This document shows positions 14,303-24,511 of a DNA stretch of 64,000 bases, piece after piece. A program made the translations under genes and the position numbers. The DNA is from Rheum nobile (taxonomy: Eukaryota; Streptophyta; Magnoliopsida; Caryophyllales; Polygonaceae), in NCBI GenBank assembly GCA_027886185.1, contig WOAB01000041.1, positions 3,162,001 through 3,226,000 on the forward strand. The letters are read 5' to 3'. A model generated the notes under the pieces. It did not search any database. It had not been told where the DNA came from and worked only from the letters and a program-made list of their open reading frames with translations. How positions within the stretch are numbered: position 1 is the stretch's first letter; each line of letters begins with the position of its first letter.

Positions 14303-14815
14303 AATGACCTGACAACGTACAAATGTGGCCTGATAAAGTGAATATTGCTCTAAAATTTGAAATCGGCTAATATTTGAAATTTTGTGATATAACAGAGCAT
14401 TGACCTGATTTCGTATAAATGTGGCCTGACTTCGTACACATGTGGCCTGATAAAGTACATAATGCTCTGTTATGTAACAAAATTTAAGAAAATAAAGTTT
14501 TAAATGTTAGACGGTTTTAAATGTTAGTCCGGTCATTACTAATCATTCAAAGCATTTTTATCTTGAAATTTGCAAGTAAATAAAATCAGAAAAATACCTT
14601 GTTCATCGCCTATATGCATCATCACCAAGCATTGTTCGACCCCAAGAAAAACACCTTTTGATTCATTAAATTCAAAATCTGACCACACCATCGTCTTCGC
14701 CATGCTCAAGTTACTTAAACCCGACTCTTGAATCATTTGAAATCATTTCCGAACGATATCGAATCACCTCCGTATTGGCTCGCGTTGTGCATATAAAACC
14801 GATAACTATGCCACG
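14303..14815. repeat. Partial copy of the foldback element
   Basis: The left part (14303-14500) matches the 97-bp repeat units of 15960-16380 (CTGATAAAGTGAATATTGCTC, shortened). The right part (14600-14810) matches the arm at 15420-15600 (GTTCGACCCCAAG, CACACCATCGTCTTCGCC). It is a rearranged second copy, so the PPR fragment is bracketed by related repeats. Confidence 0.7.
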
Positions 14816-14820
14816 GAGGG

Positions 14821-15373
14821 CCAGCTGGCAGTGGTTATGGCGGATGAGCTCGTTAAGCACCGCGAGATGAGAGAACGAGGTGTTTCTCCTATTGTTTCCA
14901 CCTATAATCACATTCTTAATTGCTTGTGCGAGGAAGGGAGATCAAATGATGCTATGTCTCTTATAGAAGAGATGTTACAGAAAGGTGTATCTCCAAACAG
15001 TTTTTCCTTCAGAGTTTTGATTAAGGCTTTTTGTGGTGAAGGTGAATTCACGGTAGCACATGAGGTATTTGAAATTGCAATTGGTGTGTGTGGGCATAAG
15101 AAATCGCTTTACAGTGAGATGTTTAACGAGTTGCTTTTGGGAGGGGAAATTTTGGAATCCAAAAAGGTGTTTGGAGTTTATTAGATAGATATTTTGATAT
15201 TGGAAGTTTTAATTACAGAGACCTAATTGATAAGCTTTGCAAAGACGAGAAGTTGGAAGATGCAAGTCATGCTCTCCAAAATCTGATAGAAAAGAGATAC
15301 AGTTTTGATCCTGCATCAATTATGCTTGTGGTAGATGGATTACATAAATGTGGGCGGAAACATGTGGCCTGAT
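14821..15373 (+). pseudogene. PPR gene fragment (C-terminal part)
   Basis: The frame at 14831-15184 reads VSTYNHILNCLCEEGRSNDA, then MLQKGVSPNSFSFRVLIKAF, both canonical 35-residue pentatricopeptide repeats (organelle RNA-binding proteins). After a frameshift at about 15180 it continues as FNYRDLIDKLCKDEKLEDAS and FDPASIMLVVDGLHKCG. The order and words resemble the C-terminal end of the protein encoded by Arabidopsis At2g17140; this rests on memory and needs a search. It has no start and is framed by foldback repeats. It cannot work as it stands. Confidence 0.75.
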
Positions 15374-16655
15374 ACAAGGAAGGCTAACTTTATGTCAAGC
15401 CACATTTATACGAACATATATATATCACCACCAGGCCTTGTTCGACCCCAAGTAAATCACGTTTCGATTCATTAAATTCAAAATATGACCACACCATCGT
15501 CTTCGCCATGCTCAAGTTACTTAAACCTGCCTCTTTAATCATTTGAAATCATCTCCGAACGACATCGAATCACCTCCGTATCGGCCCGCTTTGTGCATGG
15601 AAAACCTGAACTCTTAAATTATAGATCCCTCCCACATTTATGTACTTTATCAGACCACATTTATATGAAGTCAGGTCAATGCTCTGTTATATCACAAATT
15701 TTCAAATGTTAGCCGATTTTAAATGTCAGAGCAATATTCACTTTATCAGGCCACATTTGGACGTCAAATCATTTTTTAGTTATATTAACTTTAAATTTTA
15801 AACTAATTTTTCCTTTCTCTTACAATAGTCCAGTTTATATAATTGTGAAATTATATGGTTTTTAATAGAAATTATTTCTTTCAATTTATAAATATACACA
15901 TGACTATTGTAAGAGACAGGGAAAATTAGTTTAAAATTTAAAGTTAATATAACAAAAAAATGACCTGACTACGTACAATTGTGGCCTGATAAAGTGAATA
16001 TTGCTATGACATTTAAAATCGGCTAACATTTAAAATTTTGTGATATAACAGAACATTGACCTTACTACGTATAAATGTGGCCTGATAAAGTGAATATTTC
16101 TCTGACATTTAAAATTGGCTAACATTTGAAATTTTATGATATAACAGAGCATTGACCTGACTACGTATAAATGTGGCCTGATAAAGTGAATATTGCTCTG
16201 AAATTAGAAATCGGCTAACATTTGAAATTTTGTGATATAATAGAGCATTGACCCGACTACATACAAATGTGACATGATAAAGTGAATATTGCTCTGAAAT
16301 TTGAAATCGACTAACATTTAAAATTTTGTGATATAACAGAGCATTGACCTGACTTCGTATAAATGTGGCCTGATAAAGTACATATATGTGGGAGAGATCT
16401 ATGATTTAAGAGTTCAGGTTTTCCATGCACAAAGCAGGCCGATACGGAGGTGATTCGATGTCGTTCGGAGATGATTTCAACTGATTCAAGAATGCGGGTT
16501 TAAGTAACTTGAGCATGGCGAAGACGATGGTGTGGTCAAATTTTGAATTTAATGAATCGAAACGTGATTTTCTTAGGGTCTAACAAGGCCTGGTGGTGAT
16601 GTATATATGTTCGTATAAATGTGGCTTGAAATGAAGTTAGTCTTCCTTGTATTGA
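15374..16655. mobile_element. Foldback element with tandem 97-bp repeats
   Basis: The two ends are long inverted copies: ATACAAGGAAG...GAACATATATATATCACCACC on the left is mirrored by GGTGATGTATATATGTTCG...CTTCCTTGTAT on the right, over about 400 bases. The centre is a second palindrome (15777-15830 against 15903-15955, about 52 bp with a 75-base loop). The right arm has about four extra tandem units of 96-97 bp, starting near 15960, 16057, 16153, 16250 and 16347, so the arms are unequal. This is the architecture of foldback transposons. No ORF is convincing, and target duplications are not clear. Confidence 0.75.
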
Positions 16656-16850
16656 TGTATATATGTTCGAACAAGGCTCGGTGATTATAATGTGGGCCTA
16701 ATCATTTGTGAACTCTGAAATTGTGGTTGGCCTGCCATGATACTTCATCTTTGCATTGGAGAACTGAACTTTGTGACACTGATTATAAAGTTTCTATTTT
16801 CATCTATAGAATGATCAGCAAGCTAGATGTATACAAATCACCAGCAAGAA
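16656..16850. other. Short unassigned segment
   Basis: Moderately AT-rich, no recognisable gene. It lies between the foldback element and the 3' end of the minus-strand PPR fragment and may be that gene's 3' flank. Confidence 0.3.
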
Positions 16851-17558
16851 CTAGTTCCAACAAGACTCTTGCAAAACTTGCTTCTTTACTTTGTTTTTTC
16901 GACCTTTTCCTCTGATAGTAATCATCCTCGAAAGAATATATGCTTGCCTAGTATTATCCTCTGCATTCAGCATCTTAATCAAATCCTCACGCACGTTCTT
17001 GTCAGTAACACTTCCTTTCCCTGTTATCTTGCATAAGATAGAATAAGAGTTAAGTGTCTTTCCGGCAGCTAGAAGGACATCCAACACTTTATTGTAGCTA
17101 GCAAAGTCAACAGTAAGATCCCTTTCCAGAGCATAATCCAGTAGCTTAAGGGCGGCTATGGACTTCCCTTTCTCATATAGCACTGACAGAAGATTGTTAA
17201 TATCAGGTGAAGACTCGTTTTGCAACAACAGATCGATTCTTCCTAGGGCCTCCTCAACGTGACCTCTCGTGAACAAGCCTTCCAAAATCTTAGCAACCAG
17301 ATCCACGTTGTCCTTAATGCCCTTCTCCAACATTGCCTTCATAACCCGACTAGCGGTTTGGATCCTTCTAAATGGCACAAATTGGTGTGAATGTGATTGT
17401 GCAATGAGGTAGCATTGAACCTGAACCAGGAAACGTCGATATATGGTTCGGTTATCATACAACAGAAGAAAATGAAGTGGATATTGGGTACCGTGATGGG
17501 CGGGAGACGAACAAGGCGCTTCTTCAGTCTTCATCTGTAGCAGGAAACCATAAACCAA
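16851..17558 (-). pseudogene. Second PPR gene fragment (C-terminal end)
   Basis: The open minus-strand frame of 235 residues has PPR-like helices (VMKAMLEKGIKDNVDLVAKI, ILEGLFTRGHVEEALGRIDL, LLDYALERDLTVDFASYNKV, VLDVLLAAGKTLNSYSILCK) and a basic tail ending KVKKQVLQESCWN. It differs from the 14.8-kb fragment and is on the other strand, so it is a separate capture or a separate piece. Only about the last 170 residues look like PPR; the first 60 residues do not. No upstream PPR repeats are found, so it is truncated. Confidence 0.65.
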
Positions 17559-17559
17559 T

Positions 17560-17612
17560 TTTAAGAGAGAGGAAATCCTACAACCAATTTTGAGAGAGAG
17601 GAAATCCTAAAT
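17560..17612. repeat. Short direct repeat at a fragment junction
   Basis: Two copies of ACCAATTTTGAGAGAGAGG followed by AAATCCT lie 26 bases apart, exactly between the minus-strand PPR fragment and the plus-strand F-box/LRR fragment. This may mark the join made during capture. Confidence 0.6.
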
Positions 17613-17623
17613 CCCAGAAGTCC

Positions 17624-17899
17624 TTCAGACGATTCCGCCTCCTCAAATCCTTCTCCCTCGCCTGCAAATCCTTCTACTCCGCCGAATCCCGCCACCGCCA
17701 AACTCTCTGCCCCTTCCACTCCGACCTCCTGCTCCATCTCCTCCGCCGCCGTCGCTACCCCGCCGTCTCTAACCTCGACCTCTCACTCTGCCCCCGCGTC
17801 AACAACGAATTCCTCTGTCGGATTGTGTCGTTTCTCCCTGACCTCCGGTCCATCAAGCTCCCCGGCTCTCGCTCCGTAACTACTGTTGGAAATTCTTGA
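17624..17899 (+). pseudogene. F-box/LRR gene fragment
   Basis: The open plus-strand frame without ATG reads SFSLACKSFYSAESRHRQTL, then NLDLSLCPRVNNEFLCRIV and PDLRSIKLPGSRSV. This matches the F-box-to-LRR junction of F-box/LRR proteins (SCF ubiquitin-ligase receptors; similar to the group containing Arabidopsis F-box/LRR-repeat protein 3). It stops at TGA about 17897 just after the first LRR, so it is a truncated capture within M2. The GC-rich codon use contrasts with the AT-rich repeats around it. Confidence 0.7.
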
Positions 17900-18105
17900 G
17901 ATCGACCTTCTTGTTCATCTTACAACTTCGTAATCGAGGGGAAGGTAAGGCTAGAATCTCGCCGTATTTCTCCTGCAACTTCATAATCGCCGGAATCTCG
18001 CCGGAGGGCGATGGAGGGGAACAGCCTGGGTCGGGCAGCAGGGTTGTGGAGGAAGAGCGTCTTAGGGCCGGGCTGGTCGGAGAGCCAACAGACAAGGTTG
18101 TCGAA

Positions 18106-19053
18106 TGTTGGTGATTTTAGTGAAATCATTGCCATTTAGTGTGATCGAGATTCATGCGACACTAAGGGAACTCATTTCGTTATAACACAAGCTCGGGTGT
18201 GTGGAGTACACGCTTGTGTAAATGACTTGAGTTTTAGAGGAAAACAAAGTATATGTTACATGTAAGGGTCAAGTTCCCTTGAAACAGCTTGTAAAAAGCT
18301 CTAGTTTCCTGGAAATAGTTTCAGGAAAGGGAACTAGATGTTTGTTCACTTCTTGTGAAGGGAACTGAGCGTTATTTCTCTTCTACGGGACTAGACACAC
18401 GTGTATGGCTGGTTGATTTTCTTGGCACGTGTTTAATGTGCTTGTAACTGTTGGTAAAACCAACTTTGTAACCGCTATAACCGTCATAACTACTTTGTAA
18501 CTGTTAGTAACCGTTGGTAACTGTTGTGGGTCGGTTGGGAATGGTTGATAACCGCTGAAATCAGTTGGTAACCGTTTTCAACTGCCGCTGTAACTTCCCT
18601 TAAATTCCGTAACTGATTCTGGAAGTTCTCCCTAATGCCTATATAAAGGATTTCGGGATTTAGTGTTTGTGTTACACAAGTAATCTGTGATTCTACAGAA
18701 CTTGCTGAACTTGCTGAAAGTCTCAAATCCATTATTACATAAACTTTAAAGTTCAGTTCCTTTCATGAGCCTTGATTGGAACTGATTGGTTTGTCTTATC
18801 TCACTTCAAATTTCGTGGATTCCCTAAGGCTATGTAAGGGGCGAAATATTGATTTCGGAAAGTGGTTCACCACGATTCAAACCGATATCAAGATCTTGTT
18901 GAGATCTTGTTGCATATGATTGATCTACTGATGTGCTGTCATCTACATCAACATCCACAAGAGGAACTCAACGCCTCCAGAGAACAGTTCCCTCCATCTG
19001 AAGATTCAGCATTTCAGAGGAACTGACCAAGACGGAGTCCCAACTCCTACATC
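18106..19053 (+). mobile_element. Solo LTR, copia-like (948 bp)
   Basis: Starts TGTTGGTGATTTTAG and ends CCCAACTCCTACA (TG...CA), flanked by the perfect 5-bp duplication TCGAA (18101-18105 and 19054-19058), so it is an LTR with its internal part lost by recombination. A TATA box (CTATATAAAGG, about 18639) lies mid-way. Upstream, 18440-18600 is packed with TAACTG/AACCGTT-type words and two CACGTG-type palindromes (18397, 18425). GGGAAC words recur throughout, as in the Sirevirus-like elements nearby. Removing it with one TCGAA rejoins the captured gene sequence. Confidence 0.92.
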
Positions 19054-19059
19054 GAAGGA

Positions 19060-19224
19060 GGCCGACGGGGATGAGGGGAAGGTAAGGCTGTACATGTGGG
19101 GGAGAAGAGTAAACACTATTATCAATCGATTGTTAAGAAGTAATTAGCAGTCGTTAAAAGTATAATTTTTATAAAAGAAAAGGTAAATGAAAATATGATT
19201 TTATCTTTTTTGTTTTAAAAAGTT
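19060..19224. other. M2 internal right end
   Basis: GAGGGGAAGGTAAGGCT at about 19073 repeats 17937, so the sequences either side of the solo LTR are related. No gene is seen. Confidence 0.3.
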
Positions 19225-19315
19225 TTGCAGTTTTTTGGTAGTTTTGCAATACTTTTAAAAATCTGGTATTTTTGCAAAGAGCTATCAGAAACTTGGTATT
19301 TTTTGCAATTCCGTA
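19225..19315 (-). repeat. M2 right terminal inverted repeat
   Basis: Inverted match of 11875-11965; followed at once by TATTTCTTA (19316-19324). Confidence 0.7.
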
Positions 19316-19324
19316 TATTTCTTA

Positions 19325-19968
19325 TTCAATTGATTTTATTTTCTCTAATTATTTTTCTACTATTTATTAAATTTTTGTTTTTTATTGTTAATTATTTTTT
19401 TTCTCTAATACTTAATTGATATTCTTTCTTTATTTAGTAATATTCATTACTATACTATTTGGTTTATTTTTAACTTGTTATTTCATAATTCACTCTTTTT
19501 CCTAAGTTTACAATTCTATATTATGTTTTTGAAAAGTATAATTAGGACTAAATAATTTGACCTAATAAATATGACCAAATGTAACAATTTGATAATCATA
19601 AAAATCAAAATATTAAACATGATAAAATTTTAAAATAAAAAACCTATTTAAGTTTCATAATCATAAACATAATTACATTAAAAGAATCCTCATGCATAAC
19701 AAAATATAAATTTCACTAAATGAGTAATTCGGTATTTAATTAAATTAATTTTGTAAAGAAATCCTCATGATTATATTGAATTTGAAATTCATACAATTTA
19801 GGAACAAAAGGTAACAATTTTACATTCATAAATATTACTAAATTAATATTAATATAATTTTTCACAATTTCACATTCATAAAATATTACTAAATTAATAG
19901 TAATTAAATATTTAACTAATACATAAATAATTCGGTATTTATAAAAAAATTAAATCGAATTTACGTAC
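19325..19968. other. AT-rich intron-like DNA right of M2
   Basis: Over 75% A+T by eye, no coding frame. It contains a near-duplicated stretch (AAATATTACTAAATTAATA at about 19832 and 19887). It is probably the second half of the PMD gene intron interrupted by M2. Confidence 0.4.
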
Positions 19969-20282
19969 CTAAGGAGCACCCACGACGTATCGCCGCTTCC
20001 ACGACCTCTATCGACTGCAGTTGCGCCTCGACTAATCCGTCTGCCCCGATTGTCGGCGGGCCGCCTTTCACGCATCCTCTAGTTTATGATAACAAGAGGA
20101 TCCATCGTCGCGTCGCCAACAAAGTTGCCGAAAAGTTCACCGGAAACATCACCGCCACCAACCACCACCACCACGCCCATCGTGGTCGTGCCACCAGGAG
20201 GTTGGGCCGCCGAAGTCGCCGCGTCGGACGTCGCTTCCGCCACCACCTCGGCAGTTAACTGGCCGTCGCCGGAAGATGCCAT
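19969..20282 (-). pseudogene. Candidate first exon of the M1 plant-mobile-domain gene
   Basis: GC-rich minus-strand block with ATG at 20280-20282 (MASSGDGQLTAEVVAEATSD). The frame stops at 20079, but codon-like sequence continues to a good donor (CTTAG then GTACGT at 19968). The position, strand and spacing suit a first exon for the remnant at 10368-11640 once M2 is removed. The Ala/Gly/Val-rich text has no recognisable domain, so the link is an inference. Confidence 0.3.
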
Positions 20283-20306
20283 TTCTCAGGGAGCGGGAAA
20301 TTATCG

Positions 20307-20339
20307 GAGGGAAGGGAAGGGAAGGGAAGGGAAGGGAAG
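20307..20339. repeat. (GGGAA)n short tandem repeat
   Basis: About six GGGAA units just upstream (minus strand) of the candidate exon, next to the element C insertion point. Confidence 0.9.
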
Positions 20340-20387
20340 AACGCAGACAGCAGGAAGGGAAGATGAAGGTGACAACATGAGGGAAGG

Positions 20388-20501
20388 TGTATGATCGCAC
20401 ATGTTAGAAATAAAAGGGAACTGAGAGTTCAGTTCCTTACCAGTGGAATATGTAATAACACATAATCAAGATCAGAGTTCCCGAAAGTTCACTTCCTAAC
20501 A
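20388..20501 (-). repeat. 3' LTR of element C with a large internal deletion
   Basis: It begins TGTATGATCGCACATG and ends CACTTCCTAACA, matching both ends of the 850-bp 5' LTR at 38316-39165, but only 114 bp remain. The missing 736 bp lie between short CAAGA(T/C)CAG / CAGAG words, which suggests deletion by short-repeat recombination. Confidence 0.88.
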
Positions 20502-20735
20502 ATTTCCCCCTTTTTGATGATGACAAACAAGTAGAACCTGTCATATCTAAAATAGACATGAATGATATATGAGGAAAACAAGCAAAGCTAGATGTAGAAT
20601 AATCATTAGTGAATTGCATATTCCCCCTTAACAAATAACCTAGTTCCTTAATTCCCCCTTAAGGAAACAACTAGTTCAGAGTTTCTTTCATCCTATTAGT
20701 TCCAGATTGCAGAGTTCATTCCCCCTTTGGACATC
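20502..20735 (-). promoter_or_regulatory. Element C polypurine-tract array
   Basis: Four purine tracts (C-rich on the plus strand): ATTTCCCCCTTTTTGATGATG at 20502 shortened, ATTCCCCCTT at 20623, ATTCCCCCTTAAGG at 20650 and ATTCCCCCTTTGGACATCAT at 20709. The first touches the LTR and should prime plus-strand DNA. Repeated tracts of this kind are a known Sirevirus trait. Confidence 0.8.
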
Positions 20736-20911
20736 ATAGAAAAGAAGTAGTTAAATGATAAGCATAGAGAACTTAGAGTGATATGAAGACTAATGCTGAA
20801 TTCTAGAGAAATGGCACCGTAATAAGAATTGAAAGCAGATCTTAACAACGCAAGGAACACAAAAATTTCATTAAATATAAAAAGAACATAGATAACATAT
20901 AACAAAATAAA

Positions 20912-22244
20912 TGACGGAGGGTAGTCGTCGTACCCCTAATCAAAAGTAAATCCTAAAATCCTCACTAAACAAAGTATAGTAAGTAAGTCAGGGTCGATCC
21001 CACAGAGAAGGAAGGAACCAATGGTGGTAGCATGCAATGTCACATAGGGGGGTTTTATGGTTGGTTGGTTGCAAACAAAACAAACAAAACAAAGTAGAAT
21101 GGATGAAATATCAAGAGAGAAAAACACTTAGCCAAGTAATGTCCACATAAGTCATTCAAAGGTTGTTCATTGATTAAGTCCTATCTTCCTATTCGGTTAT
21201 TCCTGTCCCGATCTTATGTAAATTCAGAGGGAAACCTTCCACAAAGAACCCTTACCAATGAATAACCCTAGTACCACTAAAGGTTCAACCCAAAGGCAGC
21301 AATGCATATAAGAATTAACCAGGATACACAGAACGCTCGCTCAGATGCATTTACCATGTAATCAATTCCCACATAGATATAATCCACAGATGCAGATAAC
21401 AATCAATGCTTGCTACTTATACTAGAGCGTTAGCCCAACAGTTCCCTAGTATTAGCAATAAGAATGAAAGCAATAAACCTAGGTGATCAGTCTAGATAAA
21501 CCAACAAACATTCAAATATGAATTTACTCAGAGAAAAGATATAACTCAATAGGATAGATAGATAGGAACAAAACCTCACAACCAGATGAACGAACTCATG
21601 CTTCCATTACCGGACTAAGCCAAAGAGGCTTAGCTCCTCATAGTCATGGTAGAAACATCAAAAGAAAATAAACAACGATGAATTGAAATTGCAAAAACTA
21701 GAACTTGTCTCTAAAGAGTGGATCTCTAACCCTAATGCATAAGGAGAGTATTTATAGGACCCTAACAAATGACCTAGCCCATTAAGAAAAATAACTGAAA
21801 TAGAAATAAAAAAAGGGAAAAGAAAACTAAAAAGATAATTCGGAATAAGTCCGAGCCTCTGCCGTGTCAGACCCGCGATCGCGGGTGGTGGACCTTGATC
21901 GCGGCCCATGTGGCTCCGCGCCCTTCAATCTCTCCGCGCCCGCAGAAAACTCTCGACATGCTCTGAGGCCCGCGATCGCGGCACCCATGCCCGCGATCGC
22001 GGTTAATGCTCGGCATTCTTGTCCTTTGCCTTGCACCAACTCGTCTCCTCTTCGCTCCTTGGCGTCTTCTCTTGATGGCTTCCTTCCTCAGTGTCTTCAT
22101 GATCTCCAAAGTAGCTCAAACACCTCCAAAAACACCAACTTTGCCTCCAAACGCCATACCTAAGAATGTGTCTAAATCTACCCGAATGGCACCAATAAAA
22201 CCTCTAATAACTCTTAGTTAAGCCCTACAAAGTAGTGCTTATCA
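20912..22244. mobile_element. 1.33-kb solo LTR (probably Gypsy, Tat/Ogre-like)
   Basis: Minus-strand ends TGATAAGCACTAC...CCTCCGTCA (TG...CA) with the perfect 5-bp duplication ATAAA (20907-20911 and 22245-22249). There is no coding domain and no internal second LTR, so it is best read as a solo LTR. The TGATAAGC start and the GGGTCGATCCCACAGAGAAGG segment (20990-21011, shortened here) are seen at LTRs of large Gypsy families, but the lineage is my inference. Near its left-centre are three CCCGCGATCGCGG palindromes (21872, 21969, 21990). Confidence 0.8.
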
Positions 22245-23165
22245 ATAAAGCACTCAGATACACACAAAAGAGGATCATGATGTGGAAGTGGGATCCTAGG
22301 GAGCTAAGGTTCCATGTCTACTGAGTAGGGAACTGAACAACTATGCCACAACTACTCCTTGGCTTTCGATTTGTCCTCAGCGAGCTTCCTGTTCACTAGC
22401 TTGGCGATCTCCTCCACAAGAGGAGCAGATGTTTTCCATAACTCCACCACCATCTATTTGGTGAAGTTATTACCCTTCTCAACAATATTGGCAACATTGT
22501 TAAAGCCTTCAACCAGACCATGCTCAATACGCCCTATACCCTCCAAAATTACATGTGTGTCAGGAACTAGGCGGGGTTCAGAGGGGCCTGGCTGGGTTTC
22601 CTCTTTGTCTCTCTCCTCATCAGACTCCTCATCCACATGAGCCTTATGCATTAGTCGCCTAACAGTGGTCATAGTTAGGAATCGAGAAAACTGAGTTTCC
22701 TCAACCCTAGATGGATAAAGGCCAAGGCGACACATGAGTTTCTTCACCACGTGTGGATAAAGTAGAGCGTGAGTAGAATGGCCCTTACAGTATTGCATGT
22801 GGCCTAGGTTAATGCGGGGGAGATCTATCGGTGTTAGGAAATGGAACTCAGGAACCTCAGTTCCTATGAGAGTTCCTTTCCTCAGTTTCTCTACTTTTGA
22901 AGATGACAAATACTTTGATACTAATGTTTTATCTCAAAGATATGTTTAAAGGAACCACATGACAGTTACTGAAACCATGAAAGCCAAACAAGACAAATAA
23001 ACCAAACAAGCAAGAACCCAGAAGTACAACACGTGACTTTGCCTTTCCCGATAAAGCTGGGAACACTGAAACTCGGACAAAGGTTGGCGAAAGCGACATG
23101 AGCAAAAGCTTTTAAAGTTTGTCACCATCCAAAGGAAACTCTGAGGTTGTCTAGGTTGTTGAACC

Positions 23166-24090
23166 TGTTGGATTGTTAGAGTTACGTCTGAGGGAACAAA
23201 AGCTTTGTTCCCACAGAAGGCACAGCGGATTAAAATAGCAAGAAAGATAACAGAATGAACTCACGATATATAGTGGAAACCCTGATTAGCAAAACTAGCT
23301 TCTCAAGGAAAAACCACTACCTTCAAGCTTCTGCTTGAGAGGATTTTGAAGTGTGTACTTGTCTTATTGATTTCTTGTTCGATTACACTTGTAGCATGGA
23401 CTCCAAAACACTAGACTTCCCACCTAGATTCGAAGATCACTCCTACAACGATGAATCCGAACTCAACCCTCAAAGACTCACAAACACTTCACTCTATTTT
23501 TCTTCTCAATTGAACGCTCTCTGTTCTACTTTTTCTTCTGCGTCGTTACATAGAAAAGAATCCATGCTTCTCTTAAATACAACTCGGCTAAAACCCTAAT
23601 TGACACAAAATTAGGAAATAATAGAATCGGATTACAAAGATATGATTTTGTTTTGAAGATAAGATATCACAACCGGTTATATTAATTAAGGAAGGAGTTC
23701 CTTAATTAATCCAACCGATTGGATAACGTTCTTCTCTCTCCAATCGCCTTATCTTAGGAAAGATTCCTAGGATCAATACGATCGGGTTTTCTCTCTCCAT
23801 ATCTTCGCGCAATCCGGCTTGATCCTTGGAGCCGAAGTCTTCATCCTCTACCGCGTGGCTTCTTGGTTTGTTTCCTTAACACAGCACGTTGGATGACTTC
23901 TTTCCTTTTGCAGACTTGATCTGGTTCGTCACTTCAGTTCCTTGAGAGGTAACAAAGCGCTAAGCAAGCCTTTGTTCCCTCTGAGATCCTGTGCTGCAAA
24001 GCTCCCTGGGATAACTCTTTTTGTCCCTGAAACACTTGGTACACATATTAGTTGAGTGTTTGTAACCATCAAAACCTAAGGAATTCAACA
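23166..24090 (-). repeat. 3' LTR of element D
   Basis: TGTTGGATTG...GGAATTCAACA on the plus strand, 925 bp, almost identical to 29293-30217. The 82-codon plus-strand frame inside it is repeated in the other LTR and is not a gene. Confidence 0.97.
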
Positions 24091-24275
24091 AATTCCCCCT
24101 TTTTGATGGTGACAAACACCCTTAACAATGAAGCATATACCAACTAGAACAAGACAAAACTGACAAGAAAGAATCCCACTAAAAACACCGTTAGTTCCCC
24201 CTAAGTCCAACAATACGTTTTACCTGTTCTGTTCCCCCTTAGACAATGCTACCTGTCATTTTCCCCCTTTTGGCA
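24091..24275 (-). promoter_or_regulatory. Element D polypurine-tract array
   Basis: The C-rich plus-strand tracts AATTCCCCCTTTTTGATGG (24091, touching the LTR), AGTTCCCCCTAAG (about 24192), TTCCCCCTTAGAC (about 24231) and TTTCCCCCTTTTGGCATCAT (about 24260) mirror those of B and C in number and order. This conservation in a mobile copy argues for function. Confidence 0.8.
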
Positions 24276-24511
24276 TCATCAAAAACACAGTAAAGAGTTA
24301 GAGAAGAAAGATCAATGCCAGATAAACAAAAACACCCCTTGTCATTAATTTAAAAAAAACTTAAACAACATGCAAAGACAGCCAAAACATGCAAAACATC
24401 TAAACACAGTCATTAAGCCACACAGGGCACACAAGTCAGAGAGAAATAAAAACAACTAAGGAGGATAGATGAGCAAGGGAACAAAGGAGTGGGTGGATGG
24501 CAGGTAAACGG

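Larger units (their letters stand above)
11875..19315. mobile_element. Pack-MULE M2 carrying host gene fragments
   Basis: The 9-bp direct repeat TATTTCTTA (11866-11874 and 19316-19324) flanks an inverted-repeat pair. The left end GGCGTAATTGAAACAATACC and the complement of the right end, TACGGAATTGCAAAAAATACC shortened, align over about 85 bases (shared words include AAAAGTATTGCAAAA). A 9-bp duplication and long terminal inverted repeats are the MULE hallmark. No transposase is present. The inside holds fragments of a GID1-like gene, two PPR genes and an F-box/LRR gene, which is the definition of a Pack-MULE. Later insertions are a hAT element, foldback elements and a solo LTR. Confidence 0.75.

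Noticed and set aside
20912..22244. Several 60-100 codon frames in the solo LTR
   Set aside because: They overlap on both strands, lack any domain, and the region is fully explained as an LTR with a target duplication.
23351..23599. 82-codon ORF, repeated at 29478-29726
   Set aside because: Both copies lie inside the two LTRs of element D; their similarity reflects LTR identity, not selection, and they run against element direction.
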